Shown here one piece after another: positions 62,473 through 64,000 of a DNA stretch of 64,000 nucleotides; the stretch's first letter is position 1, and each line of letters starts with the position of its first letter. A program made the position numbers and the translations under genes. The DNA lies in NCBI RefSeq assembly GCF_000219535.2, contig NZ_CP007806.1, forward strand, positions 1,453,501-1,517,500, written 5' to 3'. The notes below the pieces were generated by a model that saw only the letters and a program-made list of their open reading frames with translations, did not search any database and was not told the DNA's origin. This DNA comes from Brevibacillus laterosporus LMG 15441. GTDB taxonomy: Bacteria > Bacillota > Bacilli > Brevibacillales > Brevibacillaceae.

Positions 62473-64000
62473 AAAAACGGGGATTCTGGCTCTTACACTC
62501 ATGCTCTTGTTGCCTGGCTCGGTGGCTATGGCTTCTATGTCACAGTCCTTTAATCAAGCTTCATCTTTTGATATAAACAGTACGAGTAACATGCCGCTTC
62601 TGGAGCTACAACAGGTGTATTATATTTTGCAAGAAAACCACCTTGATAAACCAAGTGAAAAAAAACTTGTACAAGGAGCCTTGCAAGGTGTTCAACAATA
62701 TATAAAAGCTGAAAAACATGCTGAAGTTGTCGTGGACGAGAAAGATGATACCATTACCGAAATGGTGGATCGTATAACGCAATGGCAAGCCCAGCAAAAG
62801 CTGGATTGGTATACGGTAAGCTACTACGGGATTGAAGGAATGCTGGCCCAAGTAAATGATCCTTACACGACTTTATTTACTGAAACGGAATTGGATCAGT
62901 TCCAGAACAGTGTGAATAATAACTTTGTGGGCTTTGGAATTATCTTTCGCGAAACTGATAACGGTTTTATTGTGCGTAGTGTAGTTGAAAATTCCCCAGC
63001 AGCTAAGGCAGGAATTCATTCAGGTGATAAGCTGGAAGCAATGAATGGTAGTAAGATAACCGTAAAGGGTATAGGAGAGTTGAATAGGATTCTGCAAGGT
63101 GAAGAGGGGACGAGTGCAACTCTTACTTTTTCCAAATCGGGGACCGCAAAAATGAAGGATTACACGATCAAGCGCTCACCTCTGGTTATACCAGAAGCAA
63201 CAAGTAAACTTTTCGGCTCCAAATCCACAGCGATAGGGTATGTTAAGCTGGATACGTTTGGAAGCGATGCAGGTGATCAGTTTAAAGAGCAATTAGATCA
63301 AATAGAAAATCAAAAGAAATTGACAGGCTTGATCATTGATTTACGTGATAACAGTGGGGGATATCTTAATGCAGCGAAGGATATTGCCAGTTTATTTATG
63401 GAAAATGGCTTATTGATGTATACGACTAATCGCAATGATGTTGAAGTGGAAAATTGGGTGCGCAATGGCAGACCAGCTCCCTATCCTGTTACGGTGTTAG
63501 TAAACGGACAAACAGCATCAGCTTCGGAAATGCTAGCTGGAGCGCTACAAGATCATAAAATAGCCAAATTGATTGGAACCAAGACTTTTGGTAAGGGAAT
63601 TGCTCAAACAGTCCTGCCTCTCGTTGATGGTGATGCATTAAAAGTGACATTGCAAGAGTACAAGACACCGGCTCACCGTAAAGTCAACAAGGTTGGCCTT
63701 GAACCTGATATTGTAATTGAAGACGATATTAGTCAAGTGGTGGGAGCGTTATATGAACTGGGAGAAAAACGTATTGAGGTAAGACAAAAAAGTGGTTTTG
63801 AGGTAGTGGTAAATGGAGTCAGTTTCTATAGCACTTCTCCTTTACTCAAAAAGGTGGGGAATAGCTTAAATATCCGTAGCACCTTTATGCAAAGTATGCT
63901 TCGGGAAAAAACGGCTGTTTCATCGGAATATCGCCCGATAGTCTCAGTTACCAATCCTACTGTTACTTTTACTTGGAAAAAAGAAAATGATGAATATATT
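62462..64000 (+). CDS. PDZ/S41 C-terminal processing protease, 3' end beyond window
   Basis: At least 513 residues, open to the edge. A signal peptide (LALTLMLLLPGSVAMA, residues 9-24) precedes a helical N-domain, a PDZ domain (FVGFGIIFRETDNGFIVRSV, ENSPAAKAGIHSGDKL, about 155-240) and the S41 protease core. Catalytic residues are the Ser in NGQTASASEMLAGAL and the Lys in GTKTFGKGIAQT, the CtpA-type Ser/Lys dyad. After the core, VVVNGVSFYSTSPLLKK resembles a copper-amine-oxidase-like stalk repeat. ATG 62462 lies within the SLH gene's last codons. The partner SLH protein may be its substrate or anchor. Confidence 0.9.
   Translation, partial: MKLRKTGILALTLMLLLPGSVAMASMSQSFNQASSFDINSTSNMPLLELQQVYYILQENHLDKPSEKKLVQGALQGVQQYIKAEKHAEVVVDEKDDTITEMVDRITQWQAQQKLDWYTVSYYGIEGMLAQVNDPYTTLFTETELDQFQNSVNNNFVGFGIIFRETDNGFIVRSVVENSPAAKAGIHSGDKLEAMNGSKITVKGIGELNRILQGEEGTSATLTFSKSGTAKMKDYTIKRSPLVIPEATSKLFGSKSTAIGYVKLDTFGSDAGDQFKEQLDQIENQKKLTGLIIDLRDNSGGYLNAAKDIASLFMENGLLMYTTNRNDVEVENWVRNGRPAPYPVTVLVNGQTASASEMLAGALQDHKIAKLIGTKTFGKGIAQTVLPLVDGDALKVTLQEYKTPAHRKVNKVGLEPDIVIEDDISQVVGALYELGEKRIEVRQKSGFEVVVNGVSFYSTSPLLKKVGNSLNIRSTFMQSMLREKTAVSSEYRPIVSVTNPTVTFTWKKENDEYI

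Overview
The window looks like chromosome of an endospore-forming member of the Bacillales, most likely Brevibacillus or a close relative. The evidence is the AT-rich low-GC coding style, strong AGGAGG-type ribosome binding sites with frequent TTG/GTG starts, a HrcA/CIRCE heat-shock operon, sporulation genes yqfC-yqfD, an exosporium-protein-like gene, and a gene order that follows the Bacillus lepA-hemW-hrcA ... sigA-trmK-yqfO segment. The genus is an inference; nothing here names a species.

Layout. 1-4.2 kb: end of a dipeptide/oligopeptide ABC importer operon (ATPase tail, lipoprotein, two permeases). 4.3-14.6 kb: accessory and transport genes: a three-repeat helical protein of unknown role, an M24 peptidase with an overlapping upstream small ORF, a Nudix hydrolase and MFS transporter divergent from a TrmB-type regulator, a MntABCD-type manganese/zinc importer (minus strand) with a MntR-box-like site over its promoter, and a VOC-like protein. 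14.7-16.6 kb: lepA. 16.6-18.85 kb: an island absent from the standard lepA-hemW junction, holding a decayed methyltransferase gene, two IS3-type transposase remnants and an exosporium-like gene. 18.85-28.7 kb: hemW, then CIRCE-hrcA-grpE-dnaK-dnaJ-prmA-rsmE-mtaB and a Nudix gene.

28.7-38.9 kb: a second interruption of the conserved order, with lrgAB-like genes, a dead GNAT acetyltransferase, yqeW (Na/Pi symporter family, minus strand), an RlmI-like 23S rRNA methyltransferase with an extra insertion, an alpha/beta hydrolase, ddl and murF in convergent orientation, and between them two unusual small genes (a 42-nt-repeat coiled-coil protein and a Ser/Cys-rich membrane peptide). 38.9-60 kb: the conserved core resumes: rpsU (too short for simple ORF calling)-yqeY, a sigma-W-type promoter driving yqeZ(nfeD)-floA and a novel third gene, then yqfC-yqfD-phoH-ybeY-dgkA-cdd-era-yqzL-recO, ccpN-ppsR-dnaG-sigA, an unknown membrane protein, an acyl-CoA dehydrogenase, trmK-yqfO and a zinc-ribbon gene. 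60.4-64 kb: an SLH-domain exported protein translationally overlapped with a PDZ-S41 protease that runs off the window.

Functionally the core genes cover translation (LepA, RpsU, RsmE, PrmA, MtaB, Era, YbeY, TrmK), protein folding, DNA replication and primary transcription (DnaG, SigA, RecO), cell-wall precursor synthesis (Ddl, MurF, DgkA), membrane microdomains (FloA/NfeD) and catabolite control (CcpN/PpsR). I found no CRISPR array, tRNA, rRNA, prophage or complete insertion sequence. I do not see an obvious new defence-type system. The best candidates for undescribed biology are the repeat coiled-coil gene between ddl and murF, the structured leader before rpsU, the overlapping small ORF before the M24 peptidase, the lepA-hemW island and the SLH/S41 pair.
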